Positions 31,971 to 45,443 of a stretch of 62,000 nucleotides of DNA are shown one piece after another. The notes beneath the pieces are model-generated. The model did not search any database. It was not told the origin of the DNA and worked only from the letters and a program-made list of their open reading frames with translations. Made by a program: the position numbers and the translations under genes. Positions within the stretch are counted from its first letter, which is position 1. Each line of letters opens with the position of its first letter. The stretch spans positions 840,001 to 902,000 of the forward strand of contig JACVTC010000069.1 in the NCBI GenBank assembly GCA_016946835.1. Direction: 5' to 3'. Origin of the DNA: Neocallimastix lanati (nom. inval.) (taxonomy: Eukaryota; Neocallimastigomycota; Neocallimastigomycetes; Neocallimastigales; Neocallimastigaceae).

Positions 31971-33677
31971 ATGGAAATAAATACTTTTATCTCAGAATTA
32001 ATATTAAATTTAAAAGATAACAACAAAAATTGTGTTAAATTATTGGAAAAAAATACTAAAATAATAAAAAAGTATTTAGCTGAAGATGGTAATCCTAAAA
32101 TCATTGTTGAATTCATTAGAGAAGTAAACAACATGATATTATCTAATAAATGTCAATTTAATATATTAGAAATGGTATTAAAAAATGAAAACTTAAAATA
32201 TATATATTCTGAATTTAAAAAAAGTGATATCTTAATTCAAGCCTGTAAACTTGGAAAAATTGAAGTTGTAAAATGGCTTCTAACTATGGATATAAGTCCA
32301 TATGTTCAAGATAAAGAAGGGATGACTGCTTTAATGTATTCTGTTAAAAATAAAAATTTAATGTTTGCCGTATCTAAATTAAGTAAAAATGCTAAATGTT
32401 GTAACCTAGAAGACATAAACGGTAACAACGCTTTATTTCATTCAATACATAATACTGTAGCTCTATTAGACTTATCCTTAGTCGATATTAACCATATAAA
32501 TCATAATAAAGAAACAGTACTATTATATTGTTGCAAAAATAAAATATATGAACCTATTAAAACCTTATTAAATCGAAAAGAAATTAATTTATCTATTCTT
32601 GATAATGAAGGTAAAACCGCTTTAATGTATTTAACAGAAGATGAAAGAGAAAACGAAATTAATTATGTACGTTTGTTACAAAAAGGTAATGAATTCAACT
32701 ACGTTAATAATAATGGTGAATCTATATTATCTATTCTTATTAAACGAATGTACCGAAAGGATAATCATGTAATCAATAAATATAGTTATTCTCAAATGGC
32801 AAAAATTATCGTATGTTTAATAAAAGCTGAAGCAAATTTTAATGTAGTTGTTGACAAAGATGGAAATACTGCTCTTATGGCTTTTCTTATAGCTAATGAT
32901 TATGCTACCTTTAATTTGGTTACTCATTACGCTAAAAATTTAGATTTTTCTTTTAAAAATTTAAATGGTGAAAATGCAACTTCTCTCTTTCTCAAAAGTA
33001 ATGAAACTTTTTCTTCTGAAAGATTAGTACTTGAACAACCTACATTTGACTATGACTATATAGATCCTATTAATAAAAATAATGCACTAATACTATCCAC
33101 CATCAATCATCCTTCAATGATTAATGATATTATTAAAATTAATCCCAAATGTATTAATAACTTAAATAATTATAAAGAAAACGCTTTAATTATAGCTACA
33201 AAAATTAATAATATAAATGCAATTAACGATCTTTTAAATAATGGAGATATTAACATTAATCAACAAGATAATAAAGGTAATACAGCTCTTCATTATGCCA
33301 CTATGACTAAAAATTTATTAATACTTCGAAAGTTACTTGATAATGGCGCCGATAAGCTTATTAAAAATATGGATAATAAGTCAGCCTTAGATATTGGCAA
33401 TCATTTAAACGATGAAAATGTTTTAAATATTTTGAATAATCATTTATCTAAATTAAAATTAAAAAAAAAAAGTAGTATAAAAATATCGATGAGCACTCAA
33501 ATTAAAGAATATTTATATAGTAATGTTTCCAATTTATATATTGATATGAAAAATAGTAGTAGTAAAGAAATTCAAAATGAAATAGATATGATTTACAATG
33601 AATATATTAATGATATTAAAAAGAAAAAACAAGAATTAGAATCTATAAATTATGCAAAATATAATATGCTTTATTAA
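31971..33677 (+). CDS. Ankyrin-repeat protein (568 aa)
   Basis: A single open frame without introns from an ATG preceded by A-rich sequence. The first ~95 residues are helical and non-repeat. Degenerate ankyrin repeats follow from about residue 84 on (ILIQACKLGKIEVVKWLL, then several DNEGKTALMYL-type turns). The clearest lie near 400-475 (KGNTALHYATMTKNLLILRKLLDNGADKL). The last ~85 residues are Lys/Glu-rich and probably helical. There is no signal peptide or membrane segment, so it is likely a cytosolic or nuclear scaffold. Divergent repeats suggest an old gene under constraint, unlike the array at 40638-42704. The exact partner is unknown. Confidence 0.85.
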   Translation: MEINTFISELILNLKDNNKNCVKLLEKNTKIIKKYLAEDGNPKIIVEFIREVNNMILSNKCQFNILEMVLKNENLKYIYSEFKKSDILIQACKLGKIEVVKWLLTMDISPYVQDKEGMTALMYSVKNKNLMFAVSKLSKNAKCCNLEDINGNNALFHSIHNTVALLDLSLVDINHINHNKETVLLYCCKNKIYEPIKTLLNRKEINLSILDNEGKTALMYLTEDERENEINYVRLLQKGNEFNYVNNNGESILSILIKRMYRKDNHVINKYSYSQMAKIIVCLIKAEANFNVVVDKDGNTALMAFLIANDYATFNLVTHYAKNLDFSFKNLNGENATSLFLKSNETFSSERLVLEQPTFDYDYIDPINKNNALILSTINHPSMINDIIKINPKCINNLNNYKENALIIATKINNINAINDLLNNGDININQQDNKGNTALHYATMTKNLLILRKLLDNGADKLIKNMDNKSALDIGNHLNDENVLNILNNHLSKLKLKKKSSIKISMSTQIKEYLYSNVSNLYIDMKNSSSKEIQNEIDMIYNEYINDIKKKKQELESINYAKYNMLY

Positions 33678-33695
33678 ATATCATCATGATTTATC

Positions 33696-33701
33696 AATAA
33701 A
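33696..33701 (+). terminator. Candidate polyadenylation signal
   Basis: AATAAA lies 19 bases after the ankyrin gene stop codon and is followed by a T-rich tract. Confidence 0.4.
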
Positions 33702-34476
33702 GTTTTTTTTTTTTTTTTTTGTTAAAAATTTTATAATTATAAATTACAAAGACTATCATAATACTTATTATATATAAATATGAAAAAAAAAAAAGTTAAA
33801 ATTTTGATGAATCATGATAATATATTATTAATTTATAATATTTAAAATGAAGTACATTTCGAAAAAATTTTTTTTTTTTTTTAGTCATTTCAAAAAATTT
33901 CATTTCGAAATTTTTTAAAAAGTTAATAAATAAATAAATAAATTAATAATAAAACAAATAAATATTGTATGTAATATAAATAAATAAAAATAAATAATAA
34001 AACTATAATTAATAAATATATAAATAAATAAATAAATGTAAAATTAAAAAATTTTTTTTTTAAAAAAAAAAATATATATATATATATATTTATATAATAA
34101 ATGATTAATATAAATATATCATTAATAAATATACATTAAAATTAAAAGCTTTATACAATCACAAGTTTTATAATTTTTTCAAAATATAAATAAAATTAAT
34201 AATTTTAAATATATATATAAAAAAAAATAAAAAAATAAAAAAAAAAAAAATAATTAATTTAAGAGAAGGAAAAGAATAATAATTTAAGATATAACTGTTA
34301 AAATTAAAAAAAAAAAAAATAATAATAATATTTAAATAATTAAATTGATCCTTTTTACACCTTTTTAAATTTTTGCGCAGTATTTTATAAAATCTTAAAG
34401 CTTTAATAAAAATATTTTTAATATTTAATAAATATTAATAAATATTTTTAATAAAAGAAATATTTATAGGTAATCT

Positions 34477-34513
<37 letters not shown>

Positions 34514-35091
34514 ATTTTAATATACAGTTATATAAAATTTTTTTAAATAAAAGAGATAGTTATAAATAATCTAGTAAAAATAAAATAAAATAAAAAAATT
34601 TTTTTCGACTTCCCCCTTTTAAAATAATAATATATATATGAATAAATTTACATGTATATGATTATAGATATAATTTAAAAAAAAAAAATTTTTTTTCTTT
34701 AAATTTATCATTTATAATTAAATAATTGAGTTATGTATAAAAGATTAAAAAAAAAAAAAATAAAATAAAATCATATTAATGATATATTTTATGTTAATAT
34801 ATGAAATTAATATTTAAATGTTTTTTTTTAGATGATTTTTATTTTATTATAAACATTTTTATTAAAATAAAATTTAAAATTTATTTATATGTATTTAATT
34901 AAAAATTTCTTTTTTATTTTTTTTGTTTTATTTATTATTATTATTATTATTTTTTATTAATCCTTTTCATGATATTTTATATTTCAATAAAAATATTTTA
35001 TTTTTATTAATTTTTTATATGATATTTTATATTTTAGGCTTTATTATATATATCTCTCTATATATTTAGTATCTTACTTATTTTACAGTGG

Positions 35092-35125
<34 letters not shown>

Positions 35126-35401
35126 GATTTACAATAATCTACTTTTTGGTTTTGTTTATTTAAACTTTATATTTCTTTATAGATTATCTTTTTATTTGTT
35201 ATTTATTTTATTAATATTTAAATTTCTTATTGTTATTGTTATTTTGTTTTTTTATGTTGACTGTTGTATTTCTCTATTATTCTTATTTTTAGTATGAAAT
35301 TAATATTTAAAAAATATTTTTTTTTATCATATATTATTTATTATTTTTCATTTTGAGTTTGTTATTTTTAATGAAATGGTTTATTTCCTTTTTTATCTTT
35401 T

Positions 35402-35450
<49 letters not shown>

Positions 35451-35672
35451 TTTCTTTTGAAGTTTATTTAATAATAATTAAATTAAAAAAATTTATTATA
35501 TATGTAATTTTTTTATTTATTTTTTTTTTTGTCATATATTAATTTAAATTTTTGTGGTGGATATGAAAAGAGCAATTAATTATATATTAATGATAAAGAA
35601 AATAGATAAAGGGAAAACGACTTTTTTTCTTTTCTTTTCTTTTTTTTTAAAAAAAATAATAAATTTTAATTT

Positions 35673-35727
<55 letters not shown>

Positions 35728-36524
35728 TTTTTTAATATTTATTTTTAAAAAATAAATATATAATTTTAAAAATATATTAAAAATATATAATAATATAACT
35801 ATAATCATTATTTATAAAAAAAAATATTATTAAAAAATAAATAATAAATAAAATAGAAAGGCCACTTAAAAATGTTTTAAATTACAAAAAACAGAAACGA
35901 AAAAAAAAAAAAAAAAAAAAAATTAAAATATTTCTTGTTGAAAAAAAAAAAAAAAAAAATTTAAATAGCATATTTTAATTAATTGTATTAAAAAAACAAA
36001 AAAAAACAAAAAAAAAAAAAAGAATTAAAAAAAAAAAAATTAAAAAAAAAAAAAATTAAAAAAAAAAAAAAATTAAAAAAAAAAAATTAAATAATATAAT
36101 ATATTATTAATTAGTGATATTATATTAAAATTTATTTAAATAAATAAATTAGGATTAAATTAAAATATATATGTCCTATTTAAAAGTGATATATGTATAA
36201 TATTATTAATATTTTTATTATATTTATTTATATTAAATTCAATAAAAATTCTTCGAATGTGAATATTTTAAACACTAAAATTATAGAAGTACACTTATAA
36301 AGTATGTAATATTAATATTGCATTTTTATTTATTATATAAAAACAAGATTAACTACATTTTTATGAACTATTTGTAATTTTCTTATCTTATTTTGTTTGT
36401 ATGTAAAATATGATTGGTAGATACTATGTTCGACACATTAATATTGTCGTTTAACAGAATATATTAAAAATTCGTAGTAAAACACTGAAAAATATTTAAA
36501 GCATTTTTACAAATTTAAAATATT

Positions 36525-36635
36525 ATAAAATAGTATAAAATATTATAAAATAGTATAAAATATTATAAAATATTATAAAATATTATAAAATAGTATAAAA
36601 TATTATAAAATATTATAAAATATTATAAAATAGTA
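36525..36635. repeat. TATTATAAAA/TAGTATAAAA 10-bp array
   Basis: About eleven units of TATTATAAAA or TAGTATAAAA, head to tail. Confidence 0.85.
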
Positions 36636-37404
36636 TATTATATATTTTATAAAATAAATAAGTATGTAAATATAATATGAAAATGAAAATATTATTATCA
36701 ATGTTAACAATATTTATTTTATGAAATTTTAAACTATTAATCATTGGTATTTAAAGCTATTTATTTATTTTTTTTTTTTTTTTAAATATATATTAATTTG
36801 TAATTATTATTAGTTTTAATTAAATATTTGAGATAATATAAAATTAAATATTAAATAAAATAAAAAAAATTCTTTTATTTTATATAAATAAATAAATAAA
36901 TAAATAAATAAAAAACAGGTTTAAATAATATCTGTCAAAAAAAAAAAAAAAAAAAAAAAAGTTGGGAAAAAACTTTTTTTTCAAATGTAAAAAATATTTG
37001 AATATTTTATTCCTAATATACAAATGTTTTTTTTTTTTTTTTTGAGTAAGTTTCAACATAGTATTATTATTAAAATATAAAAATTATATAAGTGAATGAA
37101 TATTATGTGTGTAATTGATTAACTATAAATATTAATGGATAAAAATTTATAAAATAAATAAATAATTTAATAAATAAATTCTTTTATTTTACTTAAATAA
37201 AAAAAAAAAAAAACTTGTTTAAACCATTAATATCAAAAAAAAAAAAAAAATAACAAAAAAATTTTTTTCTTTCAAAGGTAAAAATCTCCTAAACTATTAT
37301 TATTATCTATATATTTGTTAATAATAATTACTTCTTTTTAACTAATAAATGTCATTGTATATATTTTATATGAATTAACATACATTTTATAATGTAATAA
37401 TATA

Positions 37405-37572
37405 TACATTTATGATAAATTTTGATAAATTTATTTAAATTTAACAATATAATTGTGGATAAATTTTGATAAGTTTATTTAAATTTAACAATATAATTGT
37501 GGATAAATTTATTAATATAATTGTGGATAAATTTATTAATATAATTGTGGATAAATTTATTTAAATTTAAAT
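37405..37572. repeat. GTGGATAAATTT tandem array
   Basis: Repeated AATATAATTGTGGATAAATTT units, two with a longer TGATAAGTTTATTTAAA tail and then shorter ones. Confidence 0.8.
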
Positions 37573-38389
37573 AATTAATTTTTTGAATCTTAATAAGAAT
37601 CTTGACGTTATTAATGAATTTTAACCATAAATATTATTAATGGTATTTACTACTTCTATTATTTAATATTTTATCAACTTAAAAAATTCTAATTTGTGAT
37701 GTCTTAAAAATTATTGATAAATATAATTAATACGATTATTGATTCATTATTTAGTTAGTGATTACCTTTTAATATATTGCTTAATAAATATAAAAAACTA
37801 GAATATATATATATATATATATATATTTTTTGTAATGTATTTTTTTTTCTTTTTTTTAAAAAAATAAAAATTTCCATATTTTTTGTATTTTATTTTGAAA
37901 CATAATTTTTATTAATCATTACATTTGCCATAGCTATAAAATTTTTTATATTATTTGTTTAATATTTTATAAATATCGTTAATAAAATTCTTATAATATT
38001 TGCATAATATCTTATATAAATGTATTATAATATTTTACAATCGTGTTTTAATATATTTATGATGTAATGACAAAATTAATTTAATTAGAAAAAAAAAAAA
38101 AAAGAAAAGGAAAAGAGATGTCTACAACTTAATTCTTCAAAACTTTAAAATAAATATAATACATTTTTATTATCTCCATATTATTTTTATGATCTATTTT
38201 TCATTTCTTTTTTTTTTTTTTTTTTTTTTTTTGGTTTATTTTTTTAAATTAATCTAATAGAAATTATACTTATCTAACAGAAATTTTTCTTTTTTTTAAA
38301 AAAAATAAATTAAATAAAATAACCCTAATTATATATTACTATAATTAATTAGATTAATTAATAAGAGATAATATGAATAAAATTCATAA

Positions 38390-38436
<47 letters not shown>

Positions 38437-39130
38437 TAGAGAGAATATTTTCTATTATTTTATTTTATTTTATTTTTTTATTTTAAGATTTTTTTTTTAT
38501 GCTTATTTGTTGTTTGCTTTTTTTGAGTTTTTGATTTGTTTTATATTAAATTTAAAAATTTATATTTGAAATTTAGTAAGAAGTTTATATTAATTTCCAA
38601 ATAAAATAAATATCTAGAACCTTTTCTTTTATTGTACTTTTTTATTTTATTATTACTATTTTTTTTTTAAATAGAGCACTATTGCTATAATATTTATGAC
38701 GGAATACAATAACTTTATTTTATAATTATTTAAACTTTTTAAAAAATTTAAATTTAAGGTAAAAGACCGGAGCTTTATCACTGGCATTAAATTGTGTTTG
38801 ACTTCACTCATAAGTCTCCCAGATCTACTATACACTCACACATTATAATAGTTTTATCCATCGATTTTTACATTATATTTATGTTTTGGATTTAGGTAAA
38901 TATAATTTATATACAAAATTGATTAAACAGTTAATTTGTATGTAACTGCCACTTGATAGGGATATGTCAATTTTTCCTTGCCAAAAATACGTTGGAATGT
39001 CTAAGCTAATAAACAGTATGACAGTACAGCATGAACAAAGTACTATTATTGTCGAATGATTAAGAAAGTTAGTTAAGTTGCTTCATTTAAGCCATATAAG
39101 CTTTTAGGAAGGCTTAGTATCATAGAGTAC

Positions 39131-40107
39131 TCTACTGTTAATCCTAATATTCTTACGTTTAGTTGTACCTTGATTTATTTCCTATTCTCGTTTATTTTTA
39201 CTACAATGCTCTTAATAATGTCTACTATTGATGTTGCAAGTAATATAAATATTATCCTTTATTACCTATTACTTATAGGTTACATCATTTCCATGTACAA
39301 TATGATATTCCATGTACAATATGATAATTATCATAAGTAATATTGTAAAAAAAAAAAATACAAAACCGTAGTTGTTATTCGATGCTTTTTTGTGTTTATG
39401 ATGCTAAGTCTCCCAGAGGTAGTTTTCAATCTTCGATATAATGGTCATGTATTCTTTCCGCTATTTTCCCCTTTTTCGGGTTGAGTATAGTCGCAGCAGA
39501 AATTGGATATAAAAGTAACATGGAAGATGTAAGAGAAATTGGGTTTGAAAATGACTCGGAATATAAAATAACTATTTCTAATATGCTCGACTCAGAATTT
39601 GGTATTATTTTTTGTCTTTGTAGCGATGGATGCCGGCTGGTTTCTATTTACTTTTTGGTACTCTTAACGGAATACATTAAGGGTATAGAATTTCGAAGTT
39701 TTAGTATTAAGAGATATTTAAAAAAAAAAAAAATATAACTGAAATCATTGTAATGAATATACAGGGGATATTCAAGAAGATCCAATTGGATCTGAATGTT
39801 GTATAGAAGGGAAGAATCTTTCTAAATTTGATAAATATAGAAGAAGGATTGGTGCTAATGAGGAGGATGATAATGATGAAAAAAAAAAAAAGTACAAAAA
39901 ATTTTTCTCAGCTAATAATAATAATAGTATCAAAGTTTACAAAATGAAATATTTGGTATTCTTAGTCATCATGGAGCTGGTAAAAGTACCCTCAATCAAA
40001 ATATGATGTGTATTATTCAGCTAGATAATGGTGAAACCTATTATAAAGATCGACCTTTTTCGAAGAATAAAAAAAAATTTATCGGCAATTCGGTGTCTTC
40101 AAAATAG
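39131..40107 (+). pseudogene. ABC transporter (ABCA-type) relic
   Basis: 39131-39345 encodes a hydrophobic multi-helix stretch. About 39450-39735 encodes ILSAIFPFFGLSIVAAEIG and more, like the last membrane helices of ABCA-type exporters. 39944-40107 encodes NEIFGILSHHGAGKST, a nucleotide-binding domain start with Walker A (GAGKST). Frames change between blocks and an A-run at 39881 may cause one shift. The remaining ATPase domain (signature, Walker B) is absent. ABCA transporters move lipids or other substrates across membranes; this copy is dead. Confidence 0.7.
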
Positions 40108-40449
40108 CATTTATATTAAATAAATAATATATTTATATATATATATATAAAAATTAAATTTTAAATAAATAATAAATAAATAATATAAAAAAAAAAATTA
40201 AATAATAAATAAATAATATATTTATATATATATACATAAATTAAATAATAAATAAATAATATATTTATATAAAATAAAAATAATAAAAATAATAAAAAAA
40301 AAAAAAAAAAAAAATTAATAATTTAAATAATTTTTTATTTTTTTATTCTATTAATTTTTAACTTATTTGATTTTTTATTTTTAATAAGTATATAAAAAAT
40401 TTTATTTATACTTTCTTAATTTAATTGTTTATTACAAATTCATTTTTTT

Positions 40450-40576
40450 TTATTTGTATCTGTATCATGTTTTATTAAATATTATACTAATTCTTTTTTA
40501 ATACTTTCACAGGCCTTAAATATATATTATTTTAACTGTTATATCTATATGTGTTCTATTTTTTTTTTTTTTCTTT
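40450..40576 (-). pseudogene. Decayed ankyrin repeats beyond the ankyrin gene stop
   Basis: Reverse-strand translation at 40450-40518 gives KACESIKKELV-stop-YLIKHDTDTNK, the same repeat type as the adjacent gene with an in-frame TAA. The array was once longer. Confidence 0.65.
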
Positions 40577-40580
40577 TTTA

Positions 40581-40650
40581 AATATTATACTAAATTTTTA
40601 TTTCCATTTTTACATGCTATAAAGTGGAAATAAAAATTTAGTATAATATT
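40581..40650. repeat. 26-bp perfect inverted repeat over the ankyrin stop
   Basis: 40581-40606 and 40625-40650 are exact reverse complements with an 18-bp loop. The stop codon at 40638-40640 lies inside the right arm. The left arm in its normal sense reads as an ankyrin repeat (GNKNLV), so the right arm is an inverted copy that ends the frame. Confidence 0.85.
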
Positions 40651-42314
40651 TTATTTACATCTGCTCCATGTTCTACTAAGTATTCTATTAAATCTTTATT
40701 TTTTCTATCAAAAGCCATAAATAAAGGCATTTCACCATTTCTACTTTCTTGATTTATATTTGCTCCATGTTTTACTAAGTATTCCACTAAATCTTTATTT
40801 TCATTATAGCATACATCAAATAATGGTGTTTCACCATCTTCATTTTTTTTATTTATATTTGCTCCATGTTCTACTAAATATTCTACAAAGTCTTTATTTC
40901 CATTATAGCATGCATCAAATAATGGTGTTTCACCATTTATATTTTCTTCATCGATATCAGCTTCATGTTCCACTAAATATTTTATTAAATTTTTATTTCC
41001 ATTATGGCATGCATCAAATAATGGTGTTTTACCATTATTATCTTTTTTATTTATATTTGCTCCATGTTCTACTAAGTATTCTACTAAATCTTTATTTCCA
41101 CTAGAGCATGCATCAAATAACGGTGTTTTACCATCTTCATTTTTTTTATTTATATTTGCTCCATGTTCTACTAAGTATTCTACTAAATCTTTATTTCCAC
41201 TAGAGCATGCATCAAATAACGGTGTTTTACCATCTTCATTTTTTTTATTTATATTTGCTCCATGTTCTACTAAGTATTCCACTAAATCTTTATTTCCACT
41301 AGAACATGCTCTGAACAATGGTGTTTCATCTTCTTTACTTTCTTTATTTATATTTGCTCCATGTTCTACTAAATATTCTACTAAATCTTTATTTCCACTA
41401 GAGCATGCTCTGAATAATGGTGTTTCATCTTCTTTACTTTCTTTATTTATATTTGCTCCATGCTCTACTAAATATTCTACTAAATCTTTATTTCCACTAT
41501 AGCATGCATTAAATAGTGGTGTTTCATCTTTTTTATCTTTTTTATTTATATTTGCTCCATGTTCTACTAAGTATTCTACTAAATCTTTATTTCCCCTTTC
41601 ACAAGCCTTAAATAATGGTGTTTCACCACTCCATTTTTCTTCCTTATTTATATCTACATCATGTTCTACTAAGTATCCTACTAAATCTTTATTTCCACTA
41701 CAGCATGCATTGAACAATGGTGTTCTACCATTCCATGTTACTTCTTTATTTATATCTGCTCCATTTATTACTAAGTATTCCACTAAATCTTTATTTCCAC
41801 TATAGCAAATATTTAATAACGGTGTTACACCATTTTTATCTTCTTTATTTATAACTGCTCCATTTTTTACTAAGTATTCTACTAAATCTTTATTTCCACT
41901 TTCACAAGCCTTAAATAATGGTGTTTCACCATCCCTTTTTTCTTTATTTATATATGCTCCATGTTCTACTAAATACTCTACTAAAACTTTATTTCCATTT
42001 TTACAAGCCTTAAATAATGGTGTTTTACCATTTACATTTTCTTGATTTATATCTGCTCCATTTTCTAATAAATATTCTACTAAATCTTTATTTCCACTTT
42101 CACAAGCCTTAAATAATGGTGTTTTACCATAATTATCTTTTTTATTTATATCTGCTCCATGTTTTAATAAGTATTCTACCCAATCTTTATTTCCACTTCC
42201 GCAGGCATCATGTAAAGGTATTTCACTATTACTATAAACTATTTTATGTATATCTACTCCATGTTCTACTAAATATTTTATTAAATCTTTATTCGTATTT
42301 TTGATTAAATACCA

Positions 42315-42374
<60 letters not shown>

Positions 42375-42704
42375 AAAATTATTCTTTTTTTCATAATTTA
42401 ATATAATTTTATATTCATTTTTAAAAATTACTTTATTTAAATCCACAACAGAAATAAAAGTTTTATTTTTATAGAGAAGAAGTAACCATTTAATAAATTT
42501 ATTATCATAAAATTTTGAAACATCAAGAATATTTTTTAATTTCTCCATATTAGAATTCGTTATTAATTCTTTTATTTCGGAAGAAGTTATTATATTTATA
42601 TCATTTTCTTGATTATTTGGAATAGTTTTTAACCTTTTAGACGTATGTTCTTTATCATTATATTCTTCAGATTTTATATCTTTTTTCCTTACACAGTCAT
42701 TCAT
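40638..42704 (-). CDS. Ankyrin-repeat protein with poly-Asn tract (688 aa)
   Basis: Intronless frame from the ATG at 42704. Residues 1-110 are charged and helical. A pure Asn run (AAT/ATT microsatellite at 42315-42372) separates them from about 16 full 33-residue ankyrin repeats and a partial one. The consensus is NKDLVEYLVEHGANINK...ETPLFDACSSG. Two neighbouring pairs of repeats are identical at the protein level, so the array is expanding by recent duplication. There is no signal peptide or membrane segment. The last residues (NKILY) and the stop come from an inverted duplication, and decayed repeats follow. It is probably a protein-binding scaffold; the target is unknown. Confidence 0.88.
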
Positions 42705-42729
42705 ATTACTTGTAATTGATACTGTGTTT

Positions 42730-42760
<31 letters not shown>

Positions 42761-44134
42761 TATTATTATTTCCTATTTAAGAATTAATGTTTTTATTTCC
42801 AGTGAATATAAATTATTAAATATTTATTTAATAAATATATAATTGTATTTTTTTAATTTTATAAAAAAAAAAAAAAAAGAAAGAAAAGAAATACCTTTAT
42901 ATTTATATTGTAAATTCATTTAATTAAAATAAACTATGTAATACAAAATATAAAAATTTATATTTATATATAAGAAAATTGGAAATAAAGAAAAAAAAAA
43001 AAAAATAGAAATAAAATTTAAAAAAGATAATCAAGAAAAAAAAAAAATTAAATGGGATGATAAATTTCTCTCTTTACACTCTAGTTTAAAGAAAAATTTA
43101 AACAAACGAGACCACTTTATTACATTGTTATAGTATTTGTAAAGTGACCTTTATTATTTATATTTACTCTTTAAATATAAATAATAGTTTTACTATGTTA
43201 AATGTAAACTACAAATAAATATAAAATGATTTTATAAAATAACAATAATAATTAATAAACACGTATTATTAATGATACTAGTTAGTTTTATATATATATT
43301 ATTTATTAATGTTAAATATTCATTATTTACATTTTCTCTTTTTCTTTTGTTTACTTTTTCTCTTCTTCTTTAAAATAAATAAAAGTTGACTTTTATTTTA
43401 TTATTATTATTATAGAACAAAGTTCTAAATTATTTAATTATAAATACATTATAATTAAATTTTAAAATAAAAAAAAAAAAACACCTACTTAAACAATTTA
43501 AAATATTTTTAAAAATATTTCAACAAACTTTAAATGAGAATTAAAAATATTAAAGTTTTAATTTTTTCTTTATATATATATATTTTTTTTAATTTTATTT
43601 TATTATACTGATGGTAGTTTACTATTAAGAATATAAAAATTAAAAAATAATATTTTTCCAAATTATTATTATATTAAAGATAGATTTGTAAAAAAAAAAA
43701 AAAATTTTTTTATTAATAAATTTTATTTATCATTATTATTAACTATTCATAATTTTTTTTTTTTTTTTGTTAATTTTGATATAAATTATGTTCAATTTAA
43801 TTTCTTTTAATTTCATTTATAGATTACTTTTAAAGTACTATTTTAAAATTTTTTTTTTTATCATGTAATTAAAAAAAATATATTCCTTTACTCCATTAAT
43901 ATCTTTTTTTTTTTTTTTTTTATTATTTAAAATAATAGATGACTAATCTAATTATTTCAGGTAATCTAATCAAAGCTATTTATTAACGTTAAAGTTTTGT
44001 TTTCTTCTAATAATATTGCAATTAAATCATGGTATAATTTATTAGATATAATAATAATAAAACCTTTTGGAAAAAAAATACAATAAAAACAAAAAAAAAA
44101 AAAATAATTTTGTTAATATTTATTGTTCATGTTT

Positions 44135-44166
<32 letters not shown>

Positions 44167-44647
44167 GTTTGTTTGTTTGTTTTCAATTCAATATTAATAA
44201 TAGATTAAACTTTAATTTTTAATCCATAATCCTAAAATAATTCTTTTTTGTTTTATAAATTAACTTTATATAAATATCTTTTTTTCTATTATATCTTCAT
44301 AATAATTTGTATATTTATATAATACCTTTTTTTTTTTCTTTGTAATAATTATAATTTTATTTTTCATTTAATTATTATATCCTTTATAATAATGATATTT
44401 TTTTTATAATCCTATATAATTATATATTTTTATATAGTTATATAATTATCTCTTTTAATAAATATTTATATTTCTTTTCTTATATAATTATTTGCTTCAT
44501 ACATAGTTTTATTTTTTTTTATATAATTATATACTTTTTATAATTATATATTTTTATTATTTTATATTATTATATACTTATTTTTGTTAAAAATAATAAT
44601 TGGTATATTATAAATAATTATTAGAAATATAAAGTTTTATAAATCTA
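42705..44647. other. AT-rich intergenic region
   Basis: No gene recognised. A slightly GC-richer stretch at 43060-43160 has no open frame. Confidence 0.6.
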
Positions 44648-44976
44648 GTGCATTTCGCAATCATGTATTTCTCAATGTGGCGTATTTTTGTATGTGGCTT
44701 GTCTTTTTAATAATTAAAAAAATAATAAATATTCTTTTTATATATATATAATTTATTAATATTCAATTATAAAAATAATTTTTTATAATTCTTTTTTAAA
44801 AGAATATAATTATTATTTCTTTTGAAATAGTTATTTAATAATATTTATTTGAAAAATATATTATTATTATTTCTTTTAAAATAATAATATTTATTTATTT
44901 ATTTATGATTGTATAAAATATCTTAAAAATGTATGATTTTATTTTAAAAATTTTATACGCCACATTGCGAAATGCA
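44648..44976 (-). mobile_element. MITE-like element, copy 2
   Basis: Starts GTGCATTTCGCAATCATG and matches copy 1 (29789-30110) in reverse. The right end retains only the inner ~20 bases (ACGCCACATTGCGAAATGCA). Confidence 0.7.
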
Positions 44977-45443
44977 GGATTCCCAGTTTTATTATTATAT
45001 TAATTTACTGAGTAATATTATTTAATATATCAATGTAAGATATGTGACCTATAATAATAATAAGCCACATATCATAATAACTATAATATGAAATGAAATT
45101 AGATACGGTTTTTATTATATTTTTCACATAATAAAAGATTCTTGTTTTTAATAATATTAATTATATATTTTTATTTTCTTATAATTATATAATTTTTATA
45201 TTATATATACTTTTCTTTAGATTTAATTATTTACTTTTAGTAATAATATATTTTTATTATAATCTTCTATAATTAAAGATTTATAAACTTTTATTCTCGT
45301 ATATAATTATTTCATTTAATAATTATATATGCTTTTATTATATAATTATTTACTTTTATACATTTTTATTATCTTATATAATTATTTATTTATAATAATT
45401 ATATATATTCTTTTTGTCGTATACATAATTATTTTTTTTTTAT
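44977..45443. other. AT-rich spacer
   Basis: Nothing recognised. Confidence 0.5.

Larger units (their letters stand above)
33702..39130. other. Long AT-rich intergenic region
   Basis: No gene was recognised. It holds many A, T, TTTA and ATT runs (for example T at 35099-35125, A at 35403-35445, TTTA at 35677-35729, ATT at 38395-38436). Two small tandem arrays are listed separately. The open frames here are homopolymer artefacts. 38760-39130 is less AT-rich and may hold further decayed transporter exons. Confidence 0.6.

Noticed and set aside
35088-35297. Open frame starting with a Phe string
   Set aside because: Artefact of a poly-T tract; no coding signature.
36525-36635. CRISPR array
   Set aside because: The 10-bp units are contiguous without unique spacers; it is a simple tandem repeat.
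40760-42304. Forward open frames with repeating Leu/His/Tyr
   Set aside because: Antisense shadows of the ankyrin repeat array.
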